Origin: Rhizophagus irregularis
Taxonomy: Eukaryota; Glomeromycota; Glomeromycetes; Glomerales; Glomeraceae
Assembly (NCBI RefSeq): GCF_026210795.1
Contig: NC_089433.1
Location: 4,117,001-4,181,000 of the forward strand
Direction: 5' to 3'
DNA length: 64,000 nt
Shown here piece by piece: positions 17,001 to 25,932 of this stretch. A program made the translations under genes and the position numbers. Every line of letters starts with the position of its first letter. Position 1 is the stretch's first letter. The notes below the pieces were generated by a model. The model saw only the letters and a list, made by a program, of their open reading frames with translations, was not told where the DNA came from and ran no database searches.

Positions 17001-19700
17001 AGAAGGCGAGGAAACTGAAGAGGAAGGCAACGAGTTAGTAATTAAAACATATTTGTTGTGATTAGCGGAAGTATTATTGATTTGATAAAATTCTTCCGTA
17101 ATAGAGAGCATCGATTCCATTCCAGATTTGGATGATGATATTAAAGTGGAATCATCCATAAAGACCAAGTTGTTGATTCGTAATCCATCTGAACTTGTCG
17201 CAGCCAAGGGATTAGATAAAGAAGGAGCATGAAGTATATATGGATCCATCATTTCATTCTTAAGAACAGTCAATAAAGGGTCTATATATATAACCCATAG
17301 TAAAGGAGAGATAACTTCGCCTTGATCTATACCAATACGAACGCGGTAAGGAGGTGTAATTCCATGAGCAGTAAAAACGCAATTAGAGCGTTTCATGAAA
17401 AAGGATAAAATAAACTTGGTGGCAGAAGCAGGAAGTTTAATGCGTTCTAAAGCAAAACGCAACATCTTGAGATCAACCGAGTCGAAAGCCTTCGAAATAT
17501 CTTGTGAAAGGATCCAAAGCGGCGATTTGTTGACTTGAGCATCATGAATAATAGATTCCAGGACGACAATAGGGTCGCGACAGGAACCACCAGGGAGACC
17601 GGCGAAGTTTCCTCCTTTGAGAACTTCATTCGAAGCCAAAATGGAGGCGAGACGATTATAAAAGAGCTTGACCAAAGATTTTCTAATTACTTCAAGTAAA
17701 GTAATAGGTCTTGTATTTTTGAGTTGACATTTCCATTCGTGAGGTTTAGGGATAGGGAAAACCATAGCTTGACGCCATAAATCAGGAATATCTGCAATGC
17801 GGAAGCATGATTGGACCAGGATTAGGACTAAAGCAGAAGTATTGGAACCTAGATGTTTAAGCATCTCATAAGTAATCATAGAGGGACCAGGAGCTTTGTC
17901 GTTAGGCATAGAAGAGACCGTAGACAACCATTCTTTAAGAGTAGGAGGATCCAATAGAGAATTATAAATAGAAGAATCTACATCGTCCATAGGGCGATAA
18001 GCAGAAGACCATCTTTCCGGAAGAGCGGAAATGTTATCAGGAGGAGATGATTTAATAGGGACGGAGTTCTGGAAGTGGTTGATGACAGCGTCATCAATAT
18101 CATGTGGGTCCGTTAAAAGTTTTGGCTGTGTGGGATGGTCAATAAAGACACGATCTAAAGTAATACGGCGTCGAGTCCGTGAGAGAGCAGAATTAATGAA
18201 TGAGGAAATATCTGTTTCAAAATTGTTGTCCCTATCAGCCAATTTGGCACGAATGGAAGAATCTTGAAAGTCTTTTTCTTTGAGAAGAAGGAGGCCATAA
18301 AGGGCACTAGAAATAGTCTTTAAGGAATCTAATAAAGAACTAAAATCGTCTTGCCTACATGTGGATAAAGAAGTAGGTAAAGTAGGGGGAGAGGGAAAAA
18401 TCTTCTTATAAAGATGAAGAATTTTTTGAAGTCGAATAAAATGAGTGGACCAAGTACGTTCATATCTATTATAATACGTGAAAGGATATTTTCGCAATAA
18501 GCGTATCGAATGCAAAAGTCGGCTAAGGAAACGATAGTGTTGAGTTAAGGCTTCCAAATCCTTGGGCACCGTAGGCGTGTGTTGATTTCCAACAAGAACA
18601 GACGGAAGGGAGGCATTAGCAGCTTTCACAATACGCGAATGTAAATATTCGCATTGTTGATTGATGTGCCATGTTGAGAAGGTTGAAGGGAGAACGTCGC
18701 ATAGGGAGTCAGTGTGAGTAGAAAAAGATTCCCATTGTTGAGTAGTGACTGAATCAAATTTGAATATTCGGCGAGTTCGACGTTGAAGTTGTTTGGCACG
18801 AGCAACCTTGATGGACGCAACCAAAAGTGAATCGTCAAAGTACGTGATGATAGGATTATGGTCAGAAGAGCAGGTATCTTGGGCGTCAAATATGTAAGAA
18901 GTAAGAGCAAAGCCTTTAAGCATGGGGCAAGACCACACATAGTCTATACGAGTGACTTGATCATCACGGTGAAAGGTGCCTAAGGAATCAGAAGCGTTAA
19001 CAGGAATGGTTTCTTCATAGCCATGTGATAAAAGATGATGTAACAAACGATAAGCTCGTTGAAAAGCAATAGCAGGGCGATTAAAATAAATAGGGTAATA
19101 AGTGTCAAGGTGCATATTAAAATCACCACAAATGGCGTGATAAAAATTTTGTTGTTTGGTTTGCACCAGAAGTTGTAAAAGAAGGTCAATAGTTTCCGAT
19201 CGTAATTTAGAATCAGAAATAGGGGGAATGTATATTACAAAAATGCGAAATTTAACGTTGCCTTTAAAATAAAGATCAACAGATAAAATACGCGAGGAAT
19301 GTGAAATAAAATCTTGTACATGAGAAGCAAGGGATTTTTCAATAAAAAGGGAAACGCCACCAGTAGATTTGACTTGTTTAGTTTTATCTATGTCAGAGGA
19401 AAAGACAGTATAATTAGGAAGGCGTTTAGATAAAAAATGGATTTGTTTGGGGGATAAATGGGTATCTACGATACCACCAAATGAAATATGTTTAAGATTG
19501 AAAAAGTTTGAAATCTGTTCCATTTTAACTTGACTATTTTGGCGAAGACCATTAACATTAAAGGATGAAATAGTAAAAGAATTGGGGATAGGGGATAAAT
19601 TCGAAGTAGTAAATAAAGATTCATGTTCAGAAAAATTAAAAATATCTTCAGAGTTGGGCGGGTTTCGAACAAACGTATCATAATCAAAATTGTCAGTCAT
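14079..19700 (-). CDS. LINE ORF2: endonuclease, reverse transcriptase, RNase H
   Basis: 1873 residues, uninterrupted, ATG at 19700. The N-terminal APE endonuclease shows ISSFNVNGLRQN, CGDFNMH (about 190) and SSDHNPII. The reverse transcriptase shows NDKAPGPSMITYEMLKHL, DISKAFDSVDL, IDQGEVISPLLW and FMDDSTL with the catalytic pair at 849-850. RNase H starts near FYTDGSL (D1397) and includes SSTRAEIAAIHAAL, HTDSQSAIDG and KGHSGNFYND. A late CRSCLDSKEDFMHLFMCKC segment may bind zinc. Nicking, target-primed reverse transcription and RNA removal could all be done by this protein, so the copy could be active in trans if ORF1 is not needed intact. Confidence 0.93.
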   Translation of the reverse strand: MTDNFDYDTFVRNPPNSEDIFNFSEHESLFTTSNLSPIPNSFTISSFNVNGLRQNSQVKMEQISNFFNLKHISFGGIVDTHLSPKQIHFLSKRLPNYTVFSSDIDKTKQVKSTGGVSLFIEKSLASHVQDFISHSSRILSVDLYFKGNVKFRIFVIYIPPISDSKLRSETIDLLLQLLVQTKQQNFYHAICGDFNMHLDTYYPIYFNRPAIAFQRAYRLLHHLLSHGYEETIPVNASDSLGTFHRDDQVTRIDYVWSCPMLKGFALTSYIFDAQDTCSSDHNPIITYFDDSLLVASIKVARAKQLQRRTRRIFKFDSVTTQQWESFSTHTDSLCDVLPSTFSTWHINQQCEYLHSRIVKAANASLPSVLVGNQHTPTVPKDLEALTQHYRFLSRLLHSIRLLRKYPFTYYNRYERTWSTHFIRLQKILHLYKKIFPSPPTLPTSLSTCRQDDFSSLLDSLKTISSALYGLLLLKEKDFQDSSIRAKLADRDNNFETDISSFINSALSRTRRRITLDRVFIDHPTQPKLLTDPHDIDDAVINHFQNSVPIKSSPPDNISALPERWSSAYRPMDDVDSSIYNSLLDPPTLKEWLSTVSSMPNDKAPGPSMITYEMLKHLGSNTSALVLILVQSCFRIADIPDLWRQAMVFPIPKPHEWKCQLKNTRPITLLEVIRKSLVKLFYNRLASILASNEVLKGGNFAGLPGGSCRDPIVVLESIIHDAQVNKSPLWILSQDISKAFDSVDLKMLRFALERIKLPASATKFILSFFMKRSNCVFTAHGITPPYRVRIGIDQGEVISPLLWVIYIDPLLTVLKNEMMDPYILHAPSLSNPLAATSSDGLRINNLVFMDDSTLISSSKSGMESMLSITEEFYQINNTSANHNKYVLITNSLPSSSVSSPSPVVFDLQLSGLNEVPSISIVPISMNSSFRFLGVWFNVARSRDFVRNQVARECNSFAATVRPAKLSAKQVVYLHNTVLIPKLEYRMQVTHLSESECASATSSIRSLVKHKANFSRVLPDSILFLSQGLGLINLFFHQSQTHLTNLFLLANSSSSFMKILFLYRLRLIQFSFLIPISPLLVKDWTIWSKLFAFKQDYIACTIALLTTTPFKLSRSRLSTLSDLTISNGHTPLFEVMTPKIFISYFRRLRCLQLYYLSQFITPHGTHMITWNVYLSNLSSRKGHRVLPHKWFSDIHQCVTVPNSNSLLLDQFSSDAIPSNIDLVPAFGSSRKSMKWIVTLDEDGSPLFGKQLSKQQYSCKIVHWTSDCVTRPNDVITLTPCPGCSKHVPVTHTKSNPTDVTPLCIIPKLSPLRSLILPTTQERIRHDTTTITSPFTWADLDESVRSYYGRLDVQPNFSLEDVVTLPSPSPSSFLGPVAPLAFAASPLVTPPDNHYCFYTDGSLINLGTPDVSMGWSWVQVLDGAGFFQSIAAHAHGIIRNWPSSTRAEIAAIHAALTVTPPFSTVTIHTDSQSAIDGLRLCATFSYSNSRLYYKTTNFELWAIIERLISSKFLSVTAVKVKGHSGNFYNDYADSLANSAHTSSSAILLSDLDQVSPHDFLLKYDDILCESNPRRLFKQYSQMLWMHRLTHLSRFNFTIALSSTSDFVIDWDLTWFSLNSDPQHDASFTRAHASSHRTFKFKLFLEDLPTLEHLKRIRPDLYIDILLCRSCLDSKEDFMHLFMCKCRRIAMEQILLSYQHHFINKLQEAGDLVKKDPSLIINKFKSLPCWSFSSSNWTSYSLVCGCLPKSFVEFFEELSIPRNSAMKVISAIHNHFIQKIRKRIWLPRSYDKSKWEDAMNITHKLKLSRPSNLPKSTYLPFSTLPPPTLSDAARDSDVDYLLNSMKYGLPWFNHYSGFMGRLTVQLTNSFSRVVCRF

Positions 19701-19747
19701 TAGGACACAATGATAATTATAAACGGGGAGGAGAATTAAGAAGTCAA

Positions 19748-21878
19748 TTATTGCGAAGGAGCAGAAGCTCGATCGGAGGGAGAACCACCAAGAGAAGCAA
19801 TAAAACCTTGAATGGAACCAGTGAGCGATTGTAGAGTATCTTTAATCGCTTTTTGATCTTGGATAACCGAGTTCAATTCGTCTTGCGGGGAAGGGGTATA
19901 AGTGGATGTGAGAGCTGAGTGCGGAACAATGGTAGGTGCAGATTTGGGGGGAGTGGATTTCTTAGGACCAGAAGACAAAGGAGCATTAGGATGTGGGATT
20001 AAGGTACCAGTAATTTCAGGAGGGTCTTCTTCCATCCGATCAGGTTCAGAATTGACAACAGGAGCGGAAGGAGGATTGATGCCTAAATGGGCTTCAATAG
20101 CAGATAGCCGTTGATTGTTAAGTTCAAGATGGGAGATGCGGGATTCCACACGAGCAACATCTTGTTGAAGGGTTTGCAATACGTTAAGTATCTTAAGGGC
20201 AGCCTCAAGAGCATTAGAAGAATTCGGATCCGAGAGCGGAGCACGAGCATTGGACGAAAAAGAAACAGATCTATCTTTGCCTTTTCGATTATTGGAAGGC
20301 GTGCGTCCATAAGCAGTTGAGGAGGAGTTAACAGGACCAGAGGAGGAGGGTATAGTATTGTTAGAGTTATTATTATTATTATTAGGGCGGTTAGAGTGTG
20401 AATTCGGACGTTGAGCAGAGGCAGAACGATCTCGAGATTTAGAGCGAGAGCGAGACCTAGAATTATTACGTGGAGATCTTTGTTGAGCAGGTCTTTGGCC
20501 AATATTAAAACGGTCTTTAAGGGCGGCAACAGGATCACGTGTACGTGAGCGTCCACGACGTAGATTGAGCGGGCAAGAGGTAGGAGCACAGCCGAGTTTA
20601 CCACATCGGTGGCAAAGAGCTTTTGAATCGTTGGAAGAACCCCACCGAAGAGTACGACCTTGGAATCCGATTGTTTGTTCCATAGCGGCATCCATTGTCG
20701 CTTGTGAATTGAAGGTAACATAAGCCCATGGTTTAGGTTTATATGAGTTTAAGGAAAGAGGAATATTAATAGCTTTGGCTCCATGTTCTTTAACTAATGG
20801 AGCGAGATGGATATCTTTAGTGTTAGCAGGGAGTCCAGAAAGGACAGCAACAAATTCACGACGAGCAGCTTTTTGATCCACAGAATAGTGACAGGGAGTA
20901 ACACGCAAACAAGTGGAGAAACAATAGACTGCCCATTGGGTGGTGAAACGGGCGATGGCATCGGCATGATCATAGACGATGCGGGCTTGTTGCATCTTAG
21001 CACCTTTCCTTGAATAGAGATGGAGGGAGAGCAAATTGCCAAATTTTTTAAAGTAGGATTGTAGTTGAGGTTTCGTGATGAAGAACGGTATATCGGTGAC
21101 TTGGATAGCTCGGAGATCTTCATCAGATCGGAGCTGTTTGGGATCGTACAAGTGGAATTGAAGGTCCAGAAATTCAGAGTGCGTACTACCAACACACAAG
21201 TCACGAGCCTCCGCAGTGTGAAAATGAATGATAAGACGTTTAGCGTCCCCTGAACCAGTCATACGAGCTCGACCGGTATATGATTCATAAGTTTCTAAGA
21301 ATAGATTATTAACGGCATCAATGATTGCCTTATTAGTTTTAAGTTTCTCAAGAGTTTGGGGAGCGGAGTTGGGCGCAGCCGCAGCCAGAAAATCCTGACG
21401 ATTAATGGTAATGGTGGGGAGGGATCGACAGCCTGATCGGGCGATGTACCATCATTTACGTCCATATTAAGGGACGCGTTAGGGATGAGTTATTTTCTTT
21501 GTTTCTTGGTGCATGAATAGACGCGTTAGCTCCAGAGGACGCGTCTTGGCCAGGCGCAGTGGGCGCAGCAGAATTAATCAGGGCAGATGCTTGAGTATTT
21601 TCTAGGGGAGTGCTGCGGGAATTATTTTGTTGAGGAATAGCGGTCGAAGTTGAACCAACTAATCCACCGTCAGCCAGCGCGTCGGCAACGAAATCTTCAT
21701 AGTCTTCATCCATGGAGTCTTTTGTAATGATACGGGAACGTTTTTGGGAAGTGTTATCACTATTGGAACCAGAGTTGTCAGAGAGTTGTTTTTTATTATT
21801 TTTCTTTTCTTGACGAGCAGCCTTATTACTATTAGGATTAAAGCTGCCGCCACCTCTTTTAGCAAAGTTTCTAGACAT
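19748..21878 (-). pseudogene. LINE ORF1: RRM/zinc-knuckle RNA-binding protein, frame-broken
   Basis: The ATG at 21878 begins MSRNFAKRGGGSFNPNSNKA. The frame must step -1 between about 21465 and 21500 (into NASLNMDVNDGTSPDQAV), and -1 again at a run of four G on the plus strand (21416-21419) to reach PTITINRQDFLAAAA. From 21262 on it is open to 19748. The intact C-terminal part has two RRM-like segments (IQVTDIPFFITKPQLQSYF and AVLSGLPANTKDIHLAPLV), a CHRCGKLGCAPTSC knuckle, an Arg/Ser-rich region and a late coiled coil. This is the usual RNA-binding ORF1 of such elements. It ends 47 bp before ORF2. Confidence 0.75.
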
Positions 21879-21920
21879 GTTAAAAGGTATGAGTTGGGTA
21901 AAATATAAGAGTTGTTAGTA

Positions 21921-22010
21921 CATCAGTCCTTGTCACGAAACACGAGGATACCTGATGATGAGGTTACATGGTCATCAGTCCTTGTCACAAAACACGAGGA
22001 TACCTGATGA
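21921..22010 (-). repeat. Two hairpin repeats at the LINE 5' end
   Basis: Copies at 21921-21958 and 21972-22010. On the minus strand each reads TCATCAGG...AGGACTGATG, with TCATCAG able to pair with CTGATGA and TCCT with AGGA around a CGTGTTTYGTGACA loop. A 17-bp partial copy (TCATCAGTCCTTGTCAC on the plus strand) is at the 3' end of the element, 13797-13813. Confidence 0.75.
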
Positions 22011-22364
22011 ATAAGTTATTGGATTATTGGCCTAAAAAGCATTCATGGAAAAACCGTGGAATTTTTTACAGTACAGTGTATAAAAAAAGTGCTAAACTTT
22101 GAGATCGGGACACGATGTCTCGATCTAATAATTTCGATGTCATGTGACTTCATGCGGGTACGTAGATCATTTCCTTATTGGGCGATACCCGTTCCACAAA
22201 AAATCGATTTTGGTAAAAATGCGTTTGGAATCTTGTGTAACATAAATTTCCCTTTTCGGTAATTCGGGATTACGCGGTAATGCCGGCCGGATCTAAATAA
22301 TATGACTCTGCAGGGTAATTCCTACGAAAGTCAAGTACAAAATGCTTACTTCTGTTGAGTCCAT
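22011..22364. other. Non-coding Polinton spacer right of the LINE
   Basis: 354 bp with no credible gene. Contains TAATGCCGGCCGGAT (22278-22292), a variant of a near-palindrome dispersed in the right half of the window. Confidence 0.5.
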
Positions 22365-22757
22365 TCATACCACTCCCAGTCCCCAAGGATCGCCTCCCCA
22401 TCTATGTTCACTTAATGCATGCTCTATGGTTTCCCTCTCTTGGGGGTCCACGACCATCCCATTCCTAAGCATTTTCTCCATAATATAAAGCTGATCCTCG
22501 GTGAGGCGGTCTATCCATCTTTTATAGAAGTCGTTTACATCTTCAAATGTTATCCAGTCAACATTCCCTTTTTCGAATGGCTTTCCAAGAGCTCGGACAT
22601 ACCCGATCATAGTGGCATAATTTTTCCACCTCTTATATGCCTCTTGACGAACTTCCTGCCACCACACTCTATCTACCTTACTCACTGCAATAAGGTCAGT
22701 ATCCGGGATCTTTGCGACAATGCGTTTGACTATTTCTACTGGTAATCGGTCCAACAT
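22365..22757 (-). CDS. Polinton-borne F-box protein
   Basis: 130 residues, ATG at 22757. The N-terminus MLDRLPVEIVKRIVAKIPDT followed by DLIAVSKVDRVWWQEVRQEA matches the F-box pattern (LPxEI, then DLxxxxxVxxxW). F-box proteins bind Skp1 and bring substrates to SCF ubiquitin ligases. The remaining 85 residues are too short for a known substrate domain. The gene is probably host-derived and could modify host protein turnover in favour of the element, which is inference. The shared promoter motif lies 27 bp upstream. Confidence 0.7.
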   Translation of the reverse strand: MLDRLPVEIVKRIVAKIPDTDLIAVSKVDRVWWQEVRQEAYKRWKNYATMIGYVRALGKPFEKGNVDWITFEDVNDFYKRWIDRLTEDQLYIMEKMLRNGMVVDPQERETIEHALSEHRWGGDPWGLGVV

Positions 22758-22783
22758 GATGTTATGTTACTTATACTATAGCT

Positions 22784-22792
22784 ATCTTCAAT
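22784..22792 (-). promoter_or_regulatory. Shared ATTGAAGAT motif before the F-box gene
   Basis: Plus strand ATCTTCAAT, 27 bp upstream of the ATG at 22757; coding-strand context GTAATTGAAGATAG. Confidence 0.55.
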
Positions 22793-22866
22793 TACTGTAT
22801 GCCTATTACACATGGATAAAAAATATAGACTAAATTCGTACAGGATCGTAGGATCACAGGAGCCGC

Positions 22867-23328
22867 TTATGCAAGAAGTTCTGTTAAGGTTTTCTCAGCC
22901 TCGTTTTTAGTAATAGCTCGCTTTGGAGTACCGGTTGATGAGTCCTTAGTCGCATTATAATACAATTCGAAGAGGGCCTCAAGCTTATCTAGGAGAGCTT
23001 GTTTATTCTTGTATGATTCGCGGATTTTTGCTATCTTAGCAGTATATGCCGCATTATCTGGGAAGAGTTTTCTGGCCACGAACTTCACATATGATACAGG
23101 AGAATTTGCCGTCTGGATTCGCTTGATATACTTCACGTGGTCCTGGACGAGGTAACTGGTTTTGCTAAACCCAGATACTAATGCGACTACTATAGTATCT
23201 TTTAATGCGCGGATAATCTTGGGGACAGTTTCGTCAGAGACAACATTAGGCTGAATGCGCGATGCCTCGTAAATAACCTCCTCACTAGTGCTGTTAACAA
23301 TGCTTGCGAATTCGGTATATGTTGACAT
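22867..23328 (-). CDS. Polinton hypothetical protein, 153 residues
   Basis: ATG at 23328. Predominantly helical-looking with no Cys and no recognisable motif (for example SYVKFVARKLFPDNAAYTAK, then a Lys/Glu-rich tail). It has its own promoter-like motif 29 bp upstream and is separated by 109 bp from the F-box gene downstream. Function unknown. Confidence 0.65.
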   Translation of the reverse strand: MSTYTEFASIVNSTSEEVIYEASRIQPNVVSDETVPKIIRALKDTIVVALVSGFSKTSYLVQDHVKYIKRIQTANSPVSYVKFVARKLFPDNAAYTAKIAKIRESYKNKQALLDKLEALFELYYNATKDSSTGTPKRAITKNEAEKTLTELLA

Positions 23329-23356
23329 GATTCTTTGTACTTTGTAATAAATATGA

Positions 23357-23365
23357 ATCTTCAGT
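23357..23365 (-). promoter_or_regulatory. Shared motif variant (ACTGAAGAT) before the 153-residue gene
   Basis: Plus strand ATCTTCAGT, 29 bp upstream of the ATG at 23328; context GGTAACTGAAGATTC. Confidence 0.5.
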
Positions 23366-23410
23366 TACCTGTTCATTAAAACGAGAAAAAATAAATATGA
23401 ACCTCGGGGT

Positions 23411-23932
23411 TTACACTTGGGATACTGCAAGGCGGTAGAAGCGTTGCTCGGCCTTTTGCATCAATGGAGAGCCTGGTCTATACAACCAGGGGATAGCGAC
23501 TTTCTGGATAATCCTAGCCGCTTTATTGTTCCTTCTTTCTATATATCTCCTAAAGGCATTCTGGATCATTTCAGCATGATGAGTATAATAGTCGAAATTA
23601 AAATGCTTTGGGCAACTATATAAATGTAGTCGTACCGCTTGATCCATAGAAGCGTTGGCTTCCCATCCGCGATCAATAAAATATTTACAGTAGGTACAGT
23701 ACCACCTATTTGGTAGTCGTGATACTATTCTCCTAATGTGCACAATATAAGCATATACAGCTTGACGAGACCTTGGATAAGGTGGCCGCTTATAACCTAT
23801 TCTACTACAAGTATCATAATATTGCACAGCATTCTGAATGCGCCTAGCCCACGTGTGGAAACTTTCATCGTCTTGTCTACCTAATCCGTCAGTGTTTTGC
23901 ATTTGGGTATCTCGTAAGATTACATATCCCAT
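23411..23932 (-). CDS. Polinton protein with CxxC and IQ-like segments
   Basis: 173 residues using the ATG at 23932 (MGYVILRDTQ); an upstream TTG is less likely. It has WYCTYCKYFIDRG (a CxxC pair), a later CPKHF that could complete a metal site, and a C-terminal IQNAFRRYIERRNNKAARII resembling two IQ calmodulin-binding motifs. IQ-like tails of this type are also seen in large-virus-like proteins. The gene follows the polymerase by about 60 bp on the same strand and may be cotranscribed with it. Confidence 0.6.
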   Translation of the reverse strand: MGYVILRDTQMQNTDGLGRQDDESFHTWARRIQNAVQYYDTCSRIGYKRPPYPRSRQAVYAYIVHIRRIVSRLPNRWYCTYCKYFIDRGWEANASMDQAVRLHLYSCPKHFNFDYYTHHAEMIQNAFRRYIERRNNKAARIIQKVAIPWLYRPGSPLMQKAEQRFYRLAVSQV

Positions 23933-23995
23933 AGGTTTATTCAATTATGCCATCACGGTATGTCAGTAAAAAATACACATACCGGTCCCTAGCAA

Positions 23996-25849
23996 TCATG
24001 TCCAGATAACTTTGTTCGCATTTTTCACATGGCAGTATCCCGCGGTTTCAAACTTGAAAGTCTTTAGAGTCGTATCTGCATTCTCTGAACAAGTGAAAAG
24101 CGCGGGGCTATCTGGCTGTTCTTCTAAAATAAATCCGTCTGTATGGATACGTCGTACTTTATCCTTGTATGGTTGAATTGCCTCAGATGTGATTTTGCGA
24201 CCACGTGCTAATAAGAATGGGGCGATCCTGGGATACTCACCTTTGAAGGGATTACCCGGGTTTGTAAACTGGAATCGCCACTGGTCGGATCCTACTGGTA
24301 TGATAGAGTCGAGTGTATGGCCCTCTGGAAATGTAAATGGGTCTGTTTGATCTGTGGTGAGTGTCTTATAATTACGCTTCCTCTGGCATAATGCTCCTCA
24401 TAATGTGTTGAGGACTCGCTTTGCCACGCGGCCAGCTACGCCACCCTGGTTTTTAATTTTGAAGAGGAAGTATACATACTCACCGAATATTACAGTTCCA
24501 GGAATTCTCGCTTCTCTATCATATATCAATGCATTTGGCTTCCCATCCTGTATTAACTGTATATTGAGACCAAGTTTTTTTGCTCGTTGTAAGTCGATGA
24601 ATGTATAGATTCCCCTTTTATTCTGTCGGAAGAGAATATTATTCCCACTTACCTTGGCACGGAATAATCCATACAAGGCATAACCCCTGTGGTCAACAAA
24701 GTTATTAAGTGTCTGGAATTTACCCCGTCTGATTGGAAAGTTCGCGTTCGATTGTTGGATACTCGGGTATAAACTTGTTGCGTCGTACTGTCTTCCATAG
24801 CCCTTCCACTCATTATCTGCCCAGATTAATCCTCCCATCATTGCATCACTTAACCACTCTGCTTCTATCGGGTCAAGAGGATCATTGGCTGGAATCCCTA
24901 CACTTAATCGTTCGAATAACCAGAGAGCCATTCTTTTGTAAGACCAGTTATGGTATGATAAGTCGATTCCTAAACCGAACTTCTTTGTAGTCTGTAAAAA
25001 GACATCCCGCTCCTCGTGGATTCTCTGATATGCTTCTTCAAGAGTTTCATATATTCCCGTTTTACGGTTTTTCTCAACAGAGATAAAGGAACTCTTGGAA
25101 TTCTTAGTTTTTTGAAACTGCGCAATTGTGCAAGACTTAACTGTTTTGCCGTTGTATATTGTGACTACATTGTTTACTCCATCTTCATGATACACAATGG
25201 GCAGATTACGCTTCCTATCTAATTTACTGGGGTGGAGTCTTCCGGGATTTAACGCGAGGGAGTAATGACCCTCAGACAGGATGAGAGTCGCACGTCTATC
25301 GGACTTACTCTTAGAGATTCGGGTAATGTCCCCCACAATATTAATTGTGAGACTTCCTGCGAGTTGTTCAACCTTGTCCATGCATGAAACTGGGATGGGA
25401 GCATCGCGATTGAGACCTAATGCCTTTTTGATATACTCAGGCTTTTCGATTGACTTTGGCATTTTAGAGAATGTGCCGTAGATATATTTCAGGCATTCAT
25501 ACAGGCAATCATTTAGCTCCCCGTTGCAACCTCCTGCGGCTGGTGGACTATCTCTCGCATAAATTATGAATTGTTCAAAATAATCAGGGTCTGCGTCATC
25601 CAGTAGTTGTGCTTCATCATAATGGTCTAATAGTGAAAAGAGGCTGGCTGGTTGGTTTCCTGATGTCCATCCACTGGGTTTCCAGTTTTCATAGGGAAGT
25701 AGGATCTGGAACTTTCTATCTGGAAATCGCGCCTGAAGAGTCTGACCGAGTCTGGTGATAGCTCCTCTGGAAAAGCGGGCACCAGAATATTGAAGTTCCT
25801 TGATGTCAGGTCATGTTGGTAAAGTGCGGGCGATTCTTGAGTATTGCAT
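23996..25849 (-). pseudogene. polB: DNA polymerase B (Polinton type) with two in-frame TGA codons
   Basis: One frame runs from the ATG at 25849 to the stop at 23996, 617 codons, interrupted only by TGA at 25811-25813 (codon 13) and 24398-24400 (codon 484). Motif A is YDATSLYPS (about 354-362). Motif B is KRVLNTL-TGA-GALCQRKRNY, where the TGA replaces the Trp expected in NTLWGAL. Motif C reads RIHTDGFIL (about 568), with His where DTD is usual. No 3'-5' exonuclease motifs are evident, and the protein is shorter than the 1000+ residues common for Polinton PolB. The role would be replication of the element. Either the gene is dead through two point changes, or TGA is read through as an amino acid; the second TGA fits Trp. 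Ordinary TGG codons are used elsewhere in the gene. Confidence 0.85.
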
Positions 25850-25866
25850 TTTTATGTATATGATTT

Positions 25867-25876
25867 GTCTTCAAAT
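25867..25876 (-). promoter_or_regulatory. Shared motif variant (ATTTGAAGAC) before polB
   Basis: Plus strand GTCTTCAAAT, 17 bp upstream of the ATG at 25849, in the gap between helicase and polymerase genes. Confidence 0.4.
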
Positions 25877-25932
25877 ATAAATAATAACTTTCTATATATA
25901 CGAAAAAAAAAAGAAATAATCTCAAATAGTGC

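Larger units (their letters stand above)
13797..22010 (-). mobile_element. LINE (APE-type, with RNase H) nested in the Polinton
   Basis: About 8.2 kb, transcribed on the minus strand, with ORF1 (RRM-like/zinc knuckle) and ORF2 (endonuclease, reverse transcriptase, RNase H). The 5' end carries two hairpin repeats and the 3' end shares 17 bp with them (13797-13813). It lies between Polinton genes and interrupts none. I did not find a clean target duplication, so both boundaries are approximate. Domain content fits the I-like group of non-LTR elements. Confidence 0.85.

Noticed and set aside
21921-22010. Hammerhead ribozyme at the LINE 5' end (CTGATGA plus GAAAC present)
   Set aside because: On the transcribed strand no GAAA follows CTGATGA with a pairing stem. 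On the other strand the order and stems do not form the hammerhead core.
24398-25813. Alternative genetic code with TGA as Trp for the whole element
   Set aside because: Other Polinton ORFs end normally, TGG is used for Trp throughout including in polB, and only two TGA codons are involved. Kept only as a minor alternative.
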